Assembly: GCF_028689785.1 (NCBI RefSeq)
Contig: NZ_JAQVCN010000036.1
Coordinates: 1-45,769, forward strand
Reading direction: 5' to 3'
From: Zoogloea sp.
Lineage (GTDB): Bacteria; Pseudomonadota; Gammaproteobacteria; Burkholderiales; Rhodocyclaceae
Length of the DNA stretch: 45,769 bases
The notes under the pieces were generated by a model that did no database searches, was not told where the DNA came from, and saw only the letters and a list, made by a program, of their open reading frames with translations. This document shows, one piece after another, positions 10,114 to 19,118 of this stretch. Every line of letters begins with the position of its first letter. Position 1 is the stretch's first letter. Position numbers and translations under genes: made by a program.

Positions 10114-12060
10114 TCATTCTCCGGGACCGCCGAAGGAGAGTCCCCGCTCCCATTCACGATCCGCCTCCAAAAGCGCACGGCGAGCCCGCCTTTCCCGGCG
10201 GCCCTGCCTCCATTGGCCCAGGCCCAGCAGCGCATCCAGCAGCCACGGCCTCAGCCTGATTCGTCCGTCCCCCCCCTGCCCTGCCCAGCGGGTCAGGGCC
10301 TGCAGCCCGGACGCTTCGCTAACCCGCGACATGTCCAGGCTGATCCAGTGTTCCGTACTCCCCGGGTCACCCTGCCTGGCGCTGCGCCCCTCCAGCTGGC
10401 GGTCAATGCGCCGGGATGCGGTGAGCTGGCAGTTCAGGACATGCAAGCCCCCTGCGGCGGCCACACCAGCGGCCAGGGGAATATCTGTTCCGCGCCCCGC
10501 CATGTTGGTGGCCACGGTGACCTGCCCGGGCTCACCGGCGCATGCCACGATGGCAGCCTCACTGGCGTCGAGGCGGGCATTTAGCAAGGTGTGCGGAATC
10601 CCCGCCGCTGCCAGGCGGGCAGACAGGTTCTCGGATTCGGCGACCGAACTCGTCCCTATCAGCACCGGACGACCTGACGCACGACATTCGGATACCCGTT
10701 CGGTGACGGCACCCCACAAGGCATGACGATCGTCATATATACGGCAGGCAAGGGTCTTCCTTGAATTCGGCCGTCGTGATGGAACACACACCACATCCAG
10801 TCCGTAGATTTCTCGCAGCTCTCCCCGCGCCTCACGCAGCGTTCCACTCATGCCGCCGAGGCGGTGATAGCGGGGAAAGAAGCGCTGATAGGTGATCTGG
10901 GCCAGGGTTTCGGTATCCGGGGTGGGGCGGCATCCCTCTTTTAGCTCCACGAAGGTGTGCAAGCCCCGAGACCACACGCGCCCGGGCGCGGCGCGGCCGC
11001 TCACCTCGTCTACGATCTCCACCTGGCCGTCCCGGACCAGGTAGTGCACGTCCCGGCGGTAGACATGCCGGGCGGCCAGGGCGGTACACACCACCTCCTC
11101 GCGCAGGCGGCGGGAGCGCCAGCGGCCGTCCAGGGCTGCGCTCAGGGCCGTCAGCCGGGCGCTGCCCTCGGGGGTCAGGGTGACGCGCATGGCGGTAGCC
11201 ACAGGGGTGAAATCCAGCCCCGCCACGAGTTCGCCGGCCAGGGCCCAGGCCTGCCAGGTGAGCGCCCGGGCCGGGCCGCTGCGCACCTGTCGGGAGAGGA
11301 TCAGGGGCGTCATCGCTTCGTCGATCAACAGGCTGTCCGCTTCATCAACCAGGGCCATGCACAGGCCTCGCAGCAGGGCTTCACTGTGCCCCTGGGACGT
11401 GTTGCGGCGTTGCAGGTCGGCCCTTGCGAAGCCTCGGCGCTGCCCGTCCCGCAGGTAATCGAAGACGACTTCCCGGGCGGTTACATAGCAGATCGGTGCA
11501 GCATAGGCGTTGCGGCGCTCGGCCTCGCCCATCGGGCCGGTGACGAAGCCGGCATGCAGGCCGAGGCAGCTATAGAAGGGCGCCAGCCGGGTGGCGTCGC
11601 GCTCCACCAGGTAGTCGTTTGCCGTGAGCACGTGCACGGGCGTTCCGGCCAGAGCGCCCACGCTGGCTGCCAGGGCTGCGGCCAGGGTTTTGCCCTCACC
11701 TGTGGCCATCTCGGCCAGACGATTGTCGAGCATGATCAAGGCAGCGTGGATCTGTGTATCGTAGGCCTGCAGGCCAAGCCCCCGGTGGGCTGCCTCGACC
11801 GCCGCCGCCAGGGCTTCAACGCTCCGTTGGGGCGTCAGACCGTCACGGCCGATATGAGCCCGAAGCGTACGCAGTCGGGTGGCGAAGGCCCTGTCATCAA
11901 GGCTCACCCAGTCGCCGATAGCCTGGCGTACGGCGGTGATCTGGCGCGAATAGGGGGCGCGGGCCCAGGGCCAACGGATCTGTGGCGCTTCCCGTCGTTC
12001 CGGATAGCTTCCCCAGACCAAGCCCGGCAAAGGCATGCGTGAGCTCAGAGGGAGATTCAT
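10114..12060 (-). CDS. SecA-like preprotein translocase ATPase, short form
   Basis: This 648-residue protein is clearly related to SecA. It has Walker A ATGEGKT (119-125), TANDYL (147-152), the DEAD-type box VDEADSLLIDEA (238-249), a region matching the preprotein cross-linking domain, YQRFFPRYHRLGGMSGT (391-407), TNMAGRGTDI (518-527) and GRSARQGDPGS (558-568). Housekeeping SecA is about 850-920 residues. This protein stops soon after the second nucleotide-binding fold, so most of the helical scaffold/wing region and the zinc-binding tail are missing. It overlaps the M50 gene by 4 bases (ATGA), which suggests translational coupling. I infer a specialised motor for the giant protein encoded two genes downstream, not the cell's main SecA. 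Confidence 0.87.
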   Translation of the reverse strand: MNLPLSSRMPLPGLVWGSYPERREAPQIRWPWARAPYSRQITAVRQAIGDWVSLDDRAFATRLRTLRAHIGRDGLTPQRSVEALAAAVEAAHRGLGLQAYDTQIHAALIMLDNRLAEMATGEGKTLAAALAASVGALAGTPVHVLTANDYLVERDATRLAPFYSCLGLHAGFVTGPMGEAERRNAYAAPICYVTAREVVFDYLRDGQRRGFARADLQRRNTSQGHSEALLRGLCMALVDEADSLLIDEAMTPLILSRQVRSGPARALTWQAWALAGELVAGLDFTPVATAMRVTLTPEGSARLTALSAALDGRWRSRRLREEVVCTALAARHVYRRDVHYLVRDGQVEIVDEVSGRAAPGRVWSRGLHTFVELKEGCRPTPDTETLAQITYQRFFPRYHRLGGMSGTLREARGELREIYGLDVVCVPSRRPNSRKTLACRIYDDRHALWGAVTERVSECRASGRPVLIGTSSVAESENLSARLAAAGIPHTLLNARLDASEAAIVACAGEPGQVTVATNMAGRGTDIPLAAGVAAAGGLHVLNCQLTASRRIDRQLEGRSARQGDPGSTEHWISLDMSRVSEASGLQALTRWAGQGGDGRIRLRPWLLDALLGLGQWRQGRRERRARRALLEADREWERGLSFGGPGE

Positions 12061-14204
12061 GGGCCGGGGCTAAACTGCCGCAGGAAGAGCTGCTTGAGCC
12101 GCCGCCCCCATTGCAGGGCGAGGGGCGCCCACTCATGCTCGAAGCGTACCCATGCCCTGCCCCCGGCCCGTTCGAGCACGATGTCATTGACGCCGACGTC
12201 GAAGATGAAGACCGGAGCAATGGCCTGCTGATGATCCTTGTCTGCCGGATCGACGGCGATGTCGCCACCGGCGTGCTCGCCAAGGGCGGCGCTAGGCAGT
12301 TTTTCGGTGGCCGCAGGCACGGCCCGCAGCAGACGCCCGGCATGGGATTCACCCGGTGCCTCGGCCAGCCGCACTGATACGGCCCGGGTTTCGCTGCGGA
12401 CCAGGGCGGCTTCGTCCTGCTCCACCGCCACCCGCACCGTCGCCGCCTCGCCCGTGAGAATGTGGCCGAGCAAGGTGCCGCGAGGCACGAAGGCGCCTTG
12501 CACGTCGGCCTGCCTGGGCATCACCAGGCGCCCGGAGACGCCAGCGCGCAGCACCAGCTGGCCTTGCAGATCGTCGACACGGCGCAGCTGGGCGCGGAGG
12601 CGTGCCATCTCCTCCTCCACATTCCGGGCCTTGGCCGGGTCTCGCAGCATGGCCTGGTAAAGGTCCACGTCGAGGGCTTCGAGCTGACTGCGCAGCTTGG
12701 CCGCCTCGGCCACCAGCCGGCTGTCTGACATGCGGACCAGGATCTGGCCATCCACCACCTGTTCGCCGTTGCCTGCATCCAGGTGCTCGATGAAACCGTC
12801 GGTGCCGGTGCGCAATTGTGCCTGTTCGGGCACCCACACCACGCCGCGGCCCACCGTGGAAAACGGCATCGGCACCAGGCACAGCAGGGCCAGGGCGCCG
12901 ATGCTCAGGGCCATTGCCCCCCGCACGGCACGCTGGCGCCCCGACGTTGGCAAGGCCATGGCGAGCAGACGGCGCCAGAAACGAAAAACCGGCCAAACCA
13001 GCATAGTGAAGGCGAGGCCGGCGCCGGCCATCAGCCCGAGGGGCATCGACCAGCTGCCGATCCACGTCACGATAGCGATCGACAGGCCCAGCCGGTAGAT
13101 GGCCGAAGCCGGGGCGTAGAGGTAGAGCCATAAGCGCTCGCCACGCCCTGGTTCCGGCGACGCGAACTCGGCCAGACCGAGGCGTCGGTTGAAGATCACA
13201 TAGCGCCACCAGGCCTGGCTGCGCGAGGCCAGGTTAGGCAGATCAAGCACATCGCAGAGCACGTAATAGCCGTCGAAACGCAGCAGCGGATTGCCGTTGA
13301 AGGCCAGCGTCGAGACGCCGCAGATGAAGGCCACGACCAAGGCCAGATCGCGAACCACGCCGGGCTCAACGAGCACCCACAAGATGACGGCCAGAGCCGC
13401 AACGACCAGCTCCACCAGGATTCCCATCCCGCTGACCATCAGGCGTTGGCTGGCGTAGCGGAAGGCTGACGCCGCCGAGGCATCGACGAAAGGCGCCGGC
13501 ATCAGCAGCAACAGGCTCACCCCCATCTGATGGACCTCGCCGCCCAGGCGCCGGATGGCCAGGCCGTGGCCCAACTCGTGGACCGCCTTGATGACCGGGT
13601 AGAGCAGCCAGGCCATCAGCAGGAAGCGCGGCGTGCCCATCCAGGTGCGGACCTGCAGGGACAGCTCGGAGAAATTCATCGCCGCGGTGGTCAGGCCCAC
13701 CAGGATCAGCACCATCCAGAGGATCAGCACCGGCCAGGAGAACATCGGGCGCAGCCACGGATCAAAACGCTGCAGCAAAGCCGTGGGGTTGCCCAGCCGG
13801 ACCCGGAAAGACAAGGGGTTGATCGCCAGCCGCCGTTGTTGGCGCTGGGCCTGCTCCTCCCGATGGAAGATGGCCTCCACATCCGGGGTCAGCTCGCACT
13901 GGATCAAACCCCGCTGATTGAGCTGGACCAGCAGGCGCACGATCTCGTCCTGGGTCAGCGCCGAATCGGGATCGTGGGCCAGCAGCGCCTCGCTGATCTG
14001 CTCGGACGTATGTTGCCCGTCACAACGCCCGATAAAGGCGTAAGCCGCTGCATTCAGGCGATGAAATCGCCCGCTCACCGGATCGGCCAGCACATGCCAG
14101 ACCTCGTTGCGGTAGATCTGGCGCGTTACCCGCACCTGAGCCCGCAGCCGAGGGTGGAGGCCGGCGACCCGTTACCACTGGCTGCTGAAGACGCTACCGC
14201 TCAT
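12057..14204 (-). CDS. PqqD-like/M50 site-2 protease/HlyD fusion, interrupted by a stop at codon 11
   Basis: A GTG at 14135 gives 692 uninterrupted residues, but the homologous reading starts earlier. From the ATG at 14204, one base after the upstream stop, the frame reads MSGSVFSSQW, then TAA (14174-14172), then RVAGLHPRLRAQVRV into the known sequence. GTG-based numbering: PqqD-like domain about 1-85; membrane helices from about 133; the zinc motif HELGH (186-190); the second M50 motif NPLLRFDGYY (282-291); more helices to about 420; a HlyD-like lipoyl and barrel region about 440-640. M50 proteases cut within membranes. The fusion to an adaptor half suggests a membrane scaffold for export. 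The stop may be a real mutation, bypassed by re-initiation at GTG 14135, or a base-call error. Confidence 0.8.
14172..14174 (-). other. In-frame TAA stop at codon 11 of the M50 fusion gene
   Basis: The codon lies between TGG (W) and CGG (R). From memory of related M50 proteins the expected sequence here is W-Y-R-V-A, so one base change (TAC or TAT to TAA) would explain it. The frame is the same on both sides, so this is a substitution and not a frameshift. Confidence 0.7.
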
Positions 14205-14205
14205 G

Positions 14206-15672
14206 CTAGCTGCCCCACAGACCCCAGGCTTTGAGGCGCAGCCAGTCGGTCAGGCGGTGGGTCCAGGACCATAGCAATGGTGCTTCGCCTACCGAGATGC
14301 GAGCCACACCGCGTAGCCCCGGGCGCAGGCTGTCGGGCTGGTTTTCCAGGGTGGCCTCTACCTCGAAGACGTTCTTGCCCTCCACCGGGCTGGCCAGCGG
14401 GGTAATCCGCGCTATCCGCAGGGGCAGCGTGTCCCAGGGCAGGGCCGACAGGGCCAGGCTGCCCTGCTGCGCCACCCTGATCCGGGCGATATCCCGCTCA
14501 TCCACTTCAATGATGACCCGGAAGCGATCCTTCGGAGCAATGGTCAGCAGCACATCGCCCCGCTGCACCGGCGCCCCCAGAGACTGGCTCAGATCGCCGC
14601 GGATCACTACTCCGTCAAAGGGGGCTTCCAGGCGGATGCGGCCCAGCTGCTCATCCACCAGGGCCAGCTGCGCCCGTGCTTCGTCGGCGCGGGCCTGGCT
14701 GATCACCAGCTGCGTCCGGTCGGCACGGGCCATCGCAGCGGCATAGCTGTTCTCGTGCTGGGCAAGCTCGCTGCTCCACTTGTTGCGTTCGAGCTGCAGA
14801 TCCTGTTCGGCCAGCTCGGCAAGCACCTGCCCGGCCTTGACCGGATCCCCCGGCCTGACATGGTTATGGCGGATGAAGCCGTCGGCTGGCGCCACCAGAA
14901 CGCGCTGGATGGCACCCTCCACGCGGGCGTTTCCGCCAACCCTATACTCCATGGGAACAGCCACCAGAATCCCAAGCGCCAGCAGCAGCCCGGCCAGGCC
15001 GAGCCGCAAGCGCCCGTTGTCGGGGGCACGCAGGTCTGCCCGGATGCGTCGTGCGCGGTCACGCAGGCGCTCCCGCCACGGCCGTTCGCTGCGCCGCATG
15101 AAATGCAGCACCGGCCCCAGCAGGGCCACGGCGTGTTCCCAGTCGGCGAGTTGCTCGGGCAGTACCGGCCCCACCTGGCGGAACTGGAGTTGTACGGCCC
15201 CCACCAACTGGCGTTTCACCACCAGCGGCAAGGTGCAAACCATCCCGCCATCGCGGCGCAGAAGTTCTTCGTGAGCGAGCACGATCTGCGGCACATGGCC
15301 CGGAGGGGCCGGTAGCACGACAGTAGCGGCCTGCTCAATGGACTCATCCATCGCCGCGCCGATCACCCGCAACATTTCGGTGCCGTTCGCGATGGCGCCG
15401 TGGGACAAGGCCACCACCCGGCTGAAGCGATCCTCGACAAAACCCACGGAAACGCGTTCGCAGCCGAGACGGGTTGCCAGTTCGGAGGCAAACGCTGTCG
15501 CTGACTCCGCCAGGCGGTTGTGGGACACCATCGCCGCCTGCAGGGCAAGCACGTCGAGCCTCATCGTTTCCGCTGCGGCGAGGGAGGGTGGTGCGTTCAG
15601 AGCTTCAGTCCTGAAAGAATGTCGTCCTCGTATTGACGACGCATTCCCGGGAAACTTTAAGCTTGCCGGCAT
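14206..15672 (-). CDS. GAF domain-HlyD membrane fusion protein
   Basis: The longest reading gives 488 residues. An N-terminal GAF-like domain (about 45-190, ATRLGCERVSVGFVE then LPLVVKRQLVGAVQLQF) is followed by a basic stretch, one membrane helix (221-241), and a HlyD-type half: lipoyl (VLVAPADGFIRHNHVRPGDPV), coiled coil, second lipoyl (LEAPFDGVVIRGDL) and barrel. The GAF part would face the cytoplasm and the HlyD part the periplasm. This suggests a ligand-sensing or docking adaptor. It is the first gene of the export operon and ends one base before the ATG of the M50 gene. The start is uncertain: ATG 15672 is longest and an internal ATG at 15564 is also possible; neither has a strong ribosome site. 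Confidence 0.82.
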   Translation of the reverse strand: MPASLKFPGNASSIRGRHSFRTEALNAPPSLAAAETMRLDVLALQAAMVSHNRLAESATAFASELATRLGCERVSVGFVEDRFSRVVALSHGAIANGTEMLRVIGAAMDESIEQAATVVLPAPPGHVPQIVLAHEELLRRDGGMVCTLPLVVKRQLVGAVQLQFRQVGPVLPEQLADWEHAVALLGPVLHFMRRSERPWRERLRDRARRIRADLRAPDNGRLRLGLAGLLLALGILVAVPMEYRVGGNARVEGAIQRVLVAPADGFIRHNHVRPGDPVKAGQVLAELAEQDLQLERNKWSSELAQHENSYAAAMARADRTQLVISQARADEARAQLALVDEQLGRIRLEAPFDGVVIRGDLSQSLGAPVQRGDVLLTIAPKDRFRVIIEVDERDIARIRVAQQGSLALSALPWDTLPLRIARITPLASPVEGKNVFEVEATLENQPDSLRPGLRGVARISVGEAPLLWSWTHRLTDWLRLKAWGLWGS

Positions 15673-15756
15673 GGGACTGTGTCATACGACACACTTGCCG
15701 ATGGCTTCGTCCTGCGAAAGGGGACTCGATAGGGGAAGAACTGGAAAGCACGGAAA

Positions 15757-15798
15757 AGCAAAAAACAAGGGGACTGTGTTTCCACAGTCCCCTTGTTT
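15757..15798 (-). terminator. Rho-independent terminator after the tRNA-Arg pair
   Basis: A perfect stem of about 15 base pairs (ACAAGGGGACTGTG with its complement around a four-base loop) is followed on the minus strand by a T-run (GTTTTTTGC). It lies just downstream of the two tRNA genes and separates them from the export operon. Confidence 0.85.
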
Positions 15799-15805
15799 CC
15801 GTATC

Positions 15806-15882
15806 TGGCGCGCCCGGCAGGATTCGAACCCACGACCCCTTGGTTCGTAGCCAAGTACTCTATCCAACTGAGCTACGGGCGC
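15806..15882 (-). tRNA. tRNA-Arg (anticodon ACG), copy 2
   Basis: This 77-base gene includes an encoded CCA. The acceptor stem is GCGCCCG/CGGGCGC with discriminator G. The anticodon stem-loop is CTTGG-CTACGAA-CCAAG, giving anticodon ACG. The T-arm carries GGTTCGAATCC. It is identical to the copy at 15969-16045. Confidence 0.97.
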
Positions 15883-15968
15883 ATCTTCCCAACATTCAAC
15901 TCCCGCCAACGCGGAGGAGAAAAACTCTCCTGAGTTGATAAGAGCTGCAAAAACAGCTCTGGTAAAAC

Positions 15969-16045
15969 TGGCGCGCCCGGCAGGATTCGAACCCACGACC
16001 CCTTGGTTCGTAGCCAAGTACTCTATCCAACTGAGCTACGGGCGC
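15969..16045 (-). tRNA. tRNA-Arg (anticodon ACG), copy 1
   Basis: This gene is identical over all 77 bases to the copy at 15806-15882, with encoded CCA and anticodon ACG. The copies are 86 bases apart in the same direction and probably share one transcript ending at the terminator near 15757. Confidence 0.97.
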
Positions 16046-16206
16046 ACTTGAGAGACCGAGATTATACACACGCTCGAAGAAATTGGAAGCCTTTCGTTGA
16101 AGATAGTTGTTTTTATCGTGGGGACCGTATTTTTGCCCCCGGACGCCGGGCACATTACGGGGCCGTACCCCCACCCTCCCCCACGCTACTAAGCAGGAGT
16201 CCCTCC

Positions 16207-17187
16207 ATGCGCGCCTACATATGCAATGCCTTCGGCTCCCTCGACACCCATGGTCCCGGCGATCTGCCAGAGCCCCAGCCGGCAGAGGACGAGGTGATCA
16301 TCGACGTGGTCGCCGCTGGTGTTAATTACTACGACACACTCATCGTGCAGGGTCGATATCAGATCCGTCCGAGCTTGCCCTTCTCCCCTGGAGGCGAGTT
16401 CGCGGGCACCATCGCCGCCCTGGGCGCCAAGGTGCAGGGGTTTCAGTCGGGGCAGCGCGTTCTGGCTTTCAATTCCTTCGGCGGCTATGCCGAAAGGGCT
16501 CGCGCCCGAGCTAGTCAGGTCTTCCCCTTGCCGGATGCAGTCTCCTTCGATCAGGCAGCGGCAGCCTTGGTGGCTTACGCCACAGCCTGGTTTGCCCTGT
16601 ACGACCGGGGCCGCCTGAAGGCCGGCGAGACAGTGCTGGTGCTCGGCGCAGCGGGTGGCGTCGGCCTCGCTGCCGTTCAGATCGCCCGGGCTGCGGGTTG
16701 CAGGGTGATTGCAGCGGCCAGCACCGTCGACAAGCTCGCCCTGTGCCAGCAGGCGGGGGCCGCTGTCGGAATCAACTATCGCGAAACAGACCTGAAGGAT
16801 GCTGTGAAAGCAGCCACCGCAGGCCGCGGTGCCGACGTAGTGATCGACGTGGTGGGCGGAGTCTTCACCGAGGCCGCGGTACGGGCGACTGCTTGGCGCG
16901 GCCGGGTGCTGGTGATTGGCTTTGCCGCCGGCGACATTCCGCGGGTGCCTGCCAACCTGCTCCTGCTCAAGGGCTGTGAGCTGTCCGGCGTGTTCTGGGA
17001 TGAATTTCTGCGCCGCGAGCCGGAAGCCTGCCGTGCCCAGGTTGCCGCCATTCTGGCGGGCATTGCCGATGGCAGCCTGGTTCCACCCATCCACGGCCGC
17101 TACGCCATCGAACAGGCGGGGGATGCGTTGAAGGTGCTCGCCGAACGCCGGGTGACGGGCAAGCTCCTGATCACCCCCTGCGACTGA
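16207..17187 (+). CDS. NADPH:quinone oxidoreductase, zinc-free MDR family
   Basis: This 326-residue protein belongs to the medium-chain dehydrogenase/reductase superfamily, quinone oxidoreductase type. It has an N-terminal GroES-like fold with AAGVNYYDTLIVQGRY (36-51) and SPGGEFAGTI (60-69). The Rossmann nucleotide site is LGAAGGVGLAAVQIA (146-160). The catalytic zinc-ligand cysteines of alcohol dehydrogenases are absent. Family members reduce quinones or enones with NADPH in the cytoplasm; the substrate here cannot be told. AGGAG lies 8 bases before the ATG. It stands alone, facing away from the tRNA pair. Confidence 0.9.
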   Translation: MRAYICNAFGSLDTHGPGDLPEPQPAEDEVIIDVVAAGVNYYDTLIVQGRYQIRPSLPFSPGGEFAGTIAALGAKVQGFQSGQRVLAFNSFGGYAERARARASQVFPLPDAVSFDQAAAALVAYATAWFALYDRGRLKAGETVLVLGAAGGVGLAAVQIARAAGCRVIAAASTVDKLALCQQAGAAVGINYRETDLKDAVKAATAGRGADVVIDVVGGVFTEAAVRATAWRGRVLVIGFAAGDIPRVPANLLLLKGCELSGVFWDEFLRREPEACRAQVAAILAGIADGSLVPPIHGRYAIEQAGDALKVLAERRVTGKLLITPCD

Positions 17188-17365
17188 GCAGGCCGCGGGG
17201 CACGCTGTGCAGCGAACTGATCGCCCAATTGCGCCTCCCCCACAAGGCGCGAATGCCCCGCACACGGGCCAGGACAGGCGCGGCACGTTGCCGAACATAT
17301 CTCCCAACGCCACCTGAACGCAATGGCCCGACAATTAAACAACCGTCCGCGCAAATGCCTCGCCT

Positions 17366-17746
17366 TTGAAACTCCAACAGAAGTCTTTGCGCGTAAAATC
17401 ATGGACTTTTGACCTGGTGTTGCACGAGAGCTGGAAGGTTTCCGTCATCGCCATGAACGGTATGGTCTTCGACCTGCCCTCTCCGCATGGCCGGATGCTG
17501 GCGACGTATCTCTCCGGCATTCCCGAGGCCGAGCGTGATCTGATCAGCAACCGGGTCAAGTCTGGCCTCGCCGCCGCGAAGGCACACGGCCGGAAACTGG
17601 GCCGCAAGCGTGGCGAACGCCCAAAATCGGATCGGTTTGCCCCGAAAGTCATGGCATTGGTGATGGAAGGTCGCAGCCACCGCTGGATCGCTCGTGACCT
17701 CGCTATCAGCAAGAATACTGTCGCAGAAATAGCGCGGCGAGACTGA
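17366..17746 (+). pseudogene. Serine recombinase/resolvase remnant, N-terminus lost
   Basis: From about 17459 the frame reads GMVFDLPSPHGRMLATYLSG, then PEAERDLISNRVKSGLAAAK, then a C-terminal helix-turn-helix (HRWIARDLAISKNTVAEIARR). This is the back half of a resolvase/invertase-type serine recombinase. The catalytic domain start, with the active-site serine and the arginine cluster, is missing. The first 30 or so residues of the open frame do not look like the family. It is probably a fragment of an old mobile element; together with the lower-GC gene that follows it marks an acquired patch near the tRNA genes. Confidence 0.78.
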
Positions 17747-17784
17747 TTGGCGAGCAAAAGCAAATAACGAAACGCTGTGCAATC

Positions 17785-18723
17785 TTGCCATTGAAAGGAA
17801 CGGATATTTCGAGGCGCAGTGCACTTTTCGCGATGATAGCGGCTGTGATTGCCCCGTCAAAACACGCGGCGGCTGCCGAAGGAGACACAATGCAAGCACA
17901 TGCTAGTAGTAGCCATCCCGTTGGTCGTTCCATTTGGAGTGTGCCAGTCTATCTGCCGTATCTCCAACCGAACTTAAGTGACGCAGCTATCGCCGAGGTA
18001 GAAAGCCGGCTGCATGTAAAGCTTCCAGAGAGCTATCTGGCTATTCTACGCCAACAGAATGGCGGCCCCACGCGCTGGACCCACCCAGAAACACCAAGTC
18101 GAGATATATGGGGTATCGGTCCGCATGGCCCTCATATTGGCGACGATGATTGCTGGCGTGAAACGACTCATCCAGACATATGGAGACCGGCGAATTTTCA
18201 AAAACTCATTCCGTTCGACAGCGACGGCAATTGGTACGTCTGTTTCGACTACCGCCACGACGCAGAGCCGTGCGTTACCTACGTTGATCTGGAAACTATG
18301 GAAGATCGACTGATCGCGCCAAACTTTACCGCATTTCTCTCGGCGCTTGAGCCTGATAAGGACGAGTTTGTCGGACTTGTGGGCATATCCGGCGAAACGG
18401 ACATCAACGAATCCAGGGCGCGGCTTAACCAGCTCTTCAACACAAGCGCAAAAGAAGGTCAAGGCGTCGCTGATCTGGGCTATCCGACCTATTTTTGGCC
18501 CCATATAGCCAGTATTTCGCCTAACAGTGTCCCGCGCGGCTTTGTGCGCCCGGATGATCCCCGCTACGCAGAACTCAACAATCTCTTGCCGGGAGAAGCC
18601 CTTCGCTATCCCGAATTTCCCGACGTCAAGATACTGTTGAAACTGGTCTCAGACAATGCTGCCGACAAGGTCATGATCGCTGCTCGGGCAGTTGGCTTGA
18701 ATTTGCGAAGGCTAAGTCTGTAG
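17785..18723 (+). CDS. SMI1/KNR4 (SUKH) family protein, possibly Tat-exported
   Basis: The core (about 65-190: LSDAAIAEVESRLHVKLPES, then YLAILRQQNGG, then WYVCFDYRHD and VTYVDLETMED) is a SUKH-1 domain. This family includes immunity proteins for polymorphic toxins and general binding modules. Two starts compete. ATG 17890 has a strong ribosome site (AAGGAG, 5-base spacing) and gives a cytoplasmic protein. The in-frame sequence upstream, from TTG 17785, reads ISRRSALFAMIAAVIAPSKHAAAAEG, split here as ISRRSALFAMIAA and VIAPSKHAAAAEG, which resembles a Tat signal with an AxA cleavage site but has no ribosome site. GC content is visibly lower than in the flanks and a recombinase remnant is adjacent, so transfer is likely. 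No toxin gene is next to it. Confidence 0.75.
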   Translation: MPLKGTDISRRSALFAMIAAVIAPSKHAAAAEGDTMQAHASSSHPVGRSIWSVPVYLPYLQPNLSDAAIAEVESRLHVKLPESYLAILRQQNGGPTRWTHPETPSRDIWGIGPHGPHIGDDDCWRETTHPDIWRPANFQKLIPFDSDGNWYVCFDYRHDAEPCVTYVDLETMEDRLIAPNFTAFLSALEPDKDEFVGLVGISGETDINESRARLNQLFNTSAKEGQGVADLGYPTYFWPHIASISPNSVPRGFVRPDDPRYAELNNLLPGEALRYPEFPDVKILLKLVSDNAADKVMIAARAVGLNLRRLSL

Positions 18724-19118
18724 TTCTATCAGTTTGGCCGAAGGTGCTCAGAGGGCACCTCGAGAGCCCCTGTTTCCACCGAAATCACTGTTGTAAGTTG
18801 TTGATTTAACGATGCCAGGTGTTCATAAAGTGAGGTTTTTTGAGGTGCCCTGAAGTGTATTTTCGCCCCCGGCCGGAACCGATTCCATGAAGATCGGGCA
18901 TCGAATCAAAGACTCCAGGGAGCGCACTGCAGGAATCTCGCAGCGAATACCGGGTCGAGCGGGAACTGCCCGCCGATGAGCTACAGTTCCAGGCGGTGTC
19001 TATCGCAAGTTCACGCCCGCCCGCCGGGAAGCCCTGCTCACGTTTCTGCAGCATTGGTGATGAGCGCTTGTATACAGCGGCGCTGCACCAGCCCTTCCCC
19101 TCACCCGCCCGCCTGACC
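18724..19118. other. 395-base intergenic stretch without a convincing gene
   Basis: No RNA gene, strong terminator or insertion sequence was seen. A short plus-strand frame ending at the TGA near 19060 reads VYRKFTPARREALLTFLQHW before its stop, which may be the tail of a decayed gene, but a stop codon cuts it off upstream. The region should hold the promoter of the LysR gene; I could not pick it with confidence. Confidence 0.4.

Noticed and set aside
15657-16174. Small minus-strand frames containing MATNQGVVGSNPAGRA
   Set aside because: This peptide is a translation of the tRNA-Arg gene, a well-known false protein; the tRNAs explain the sequence.
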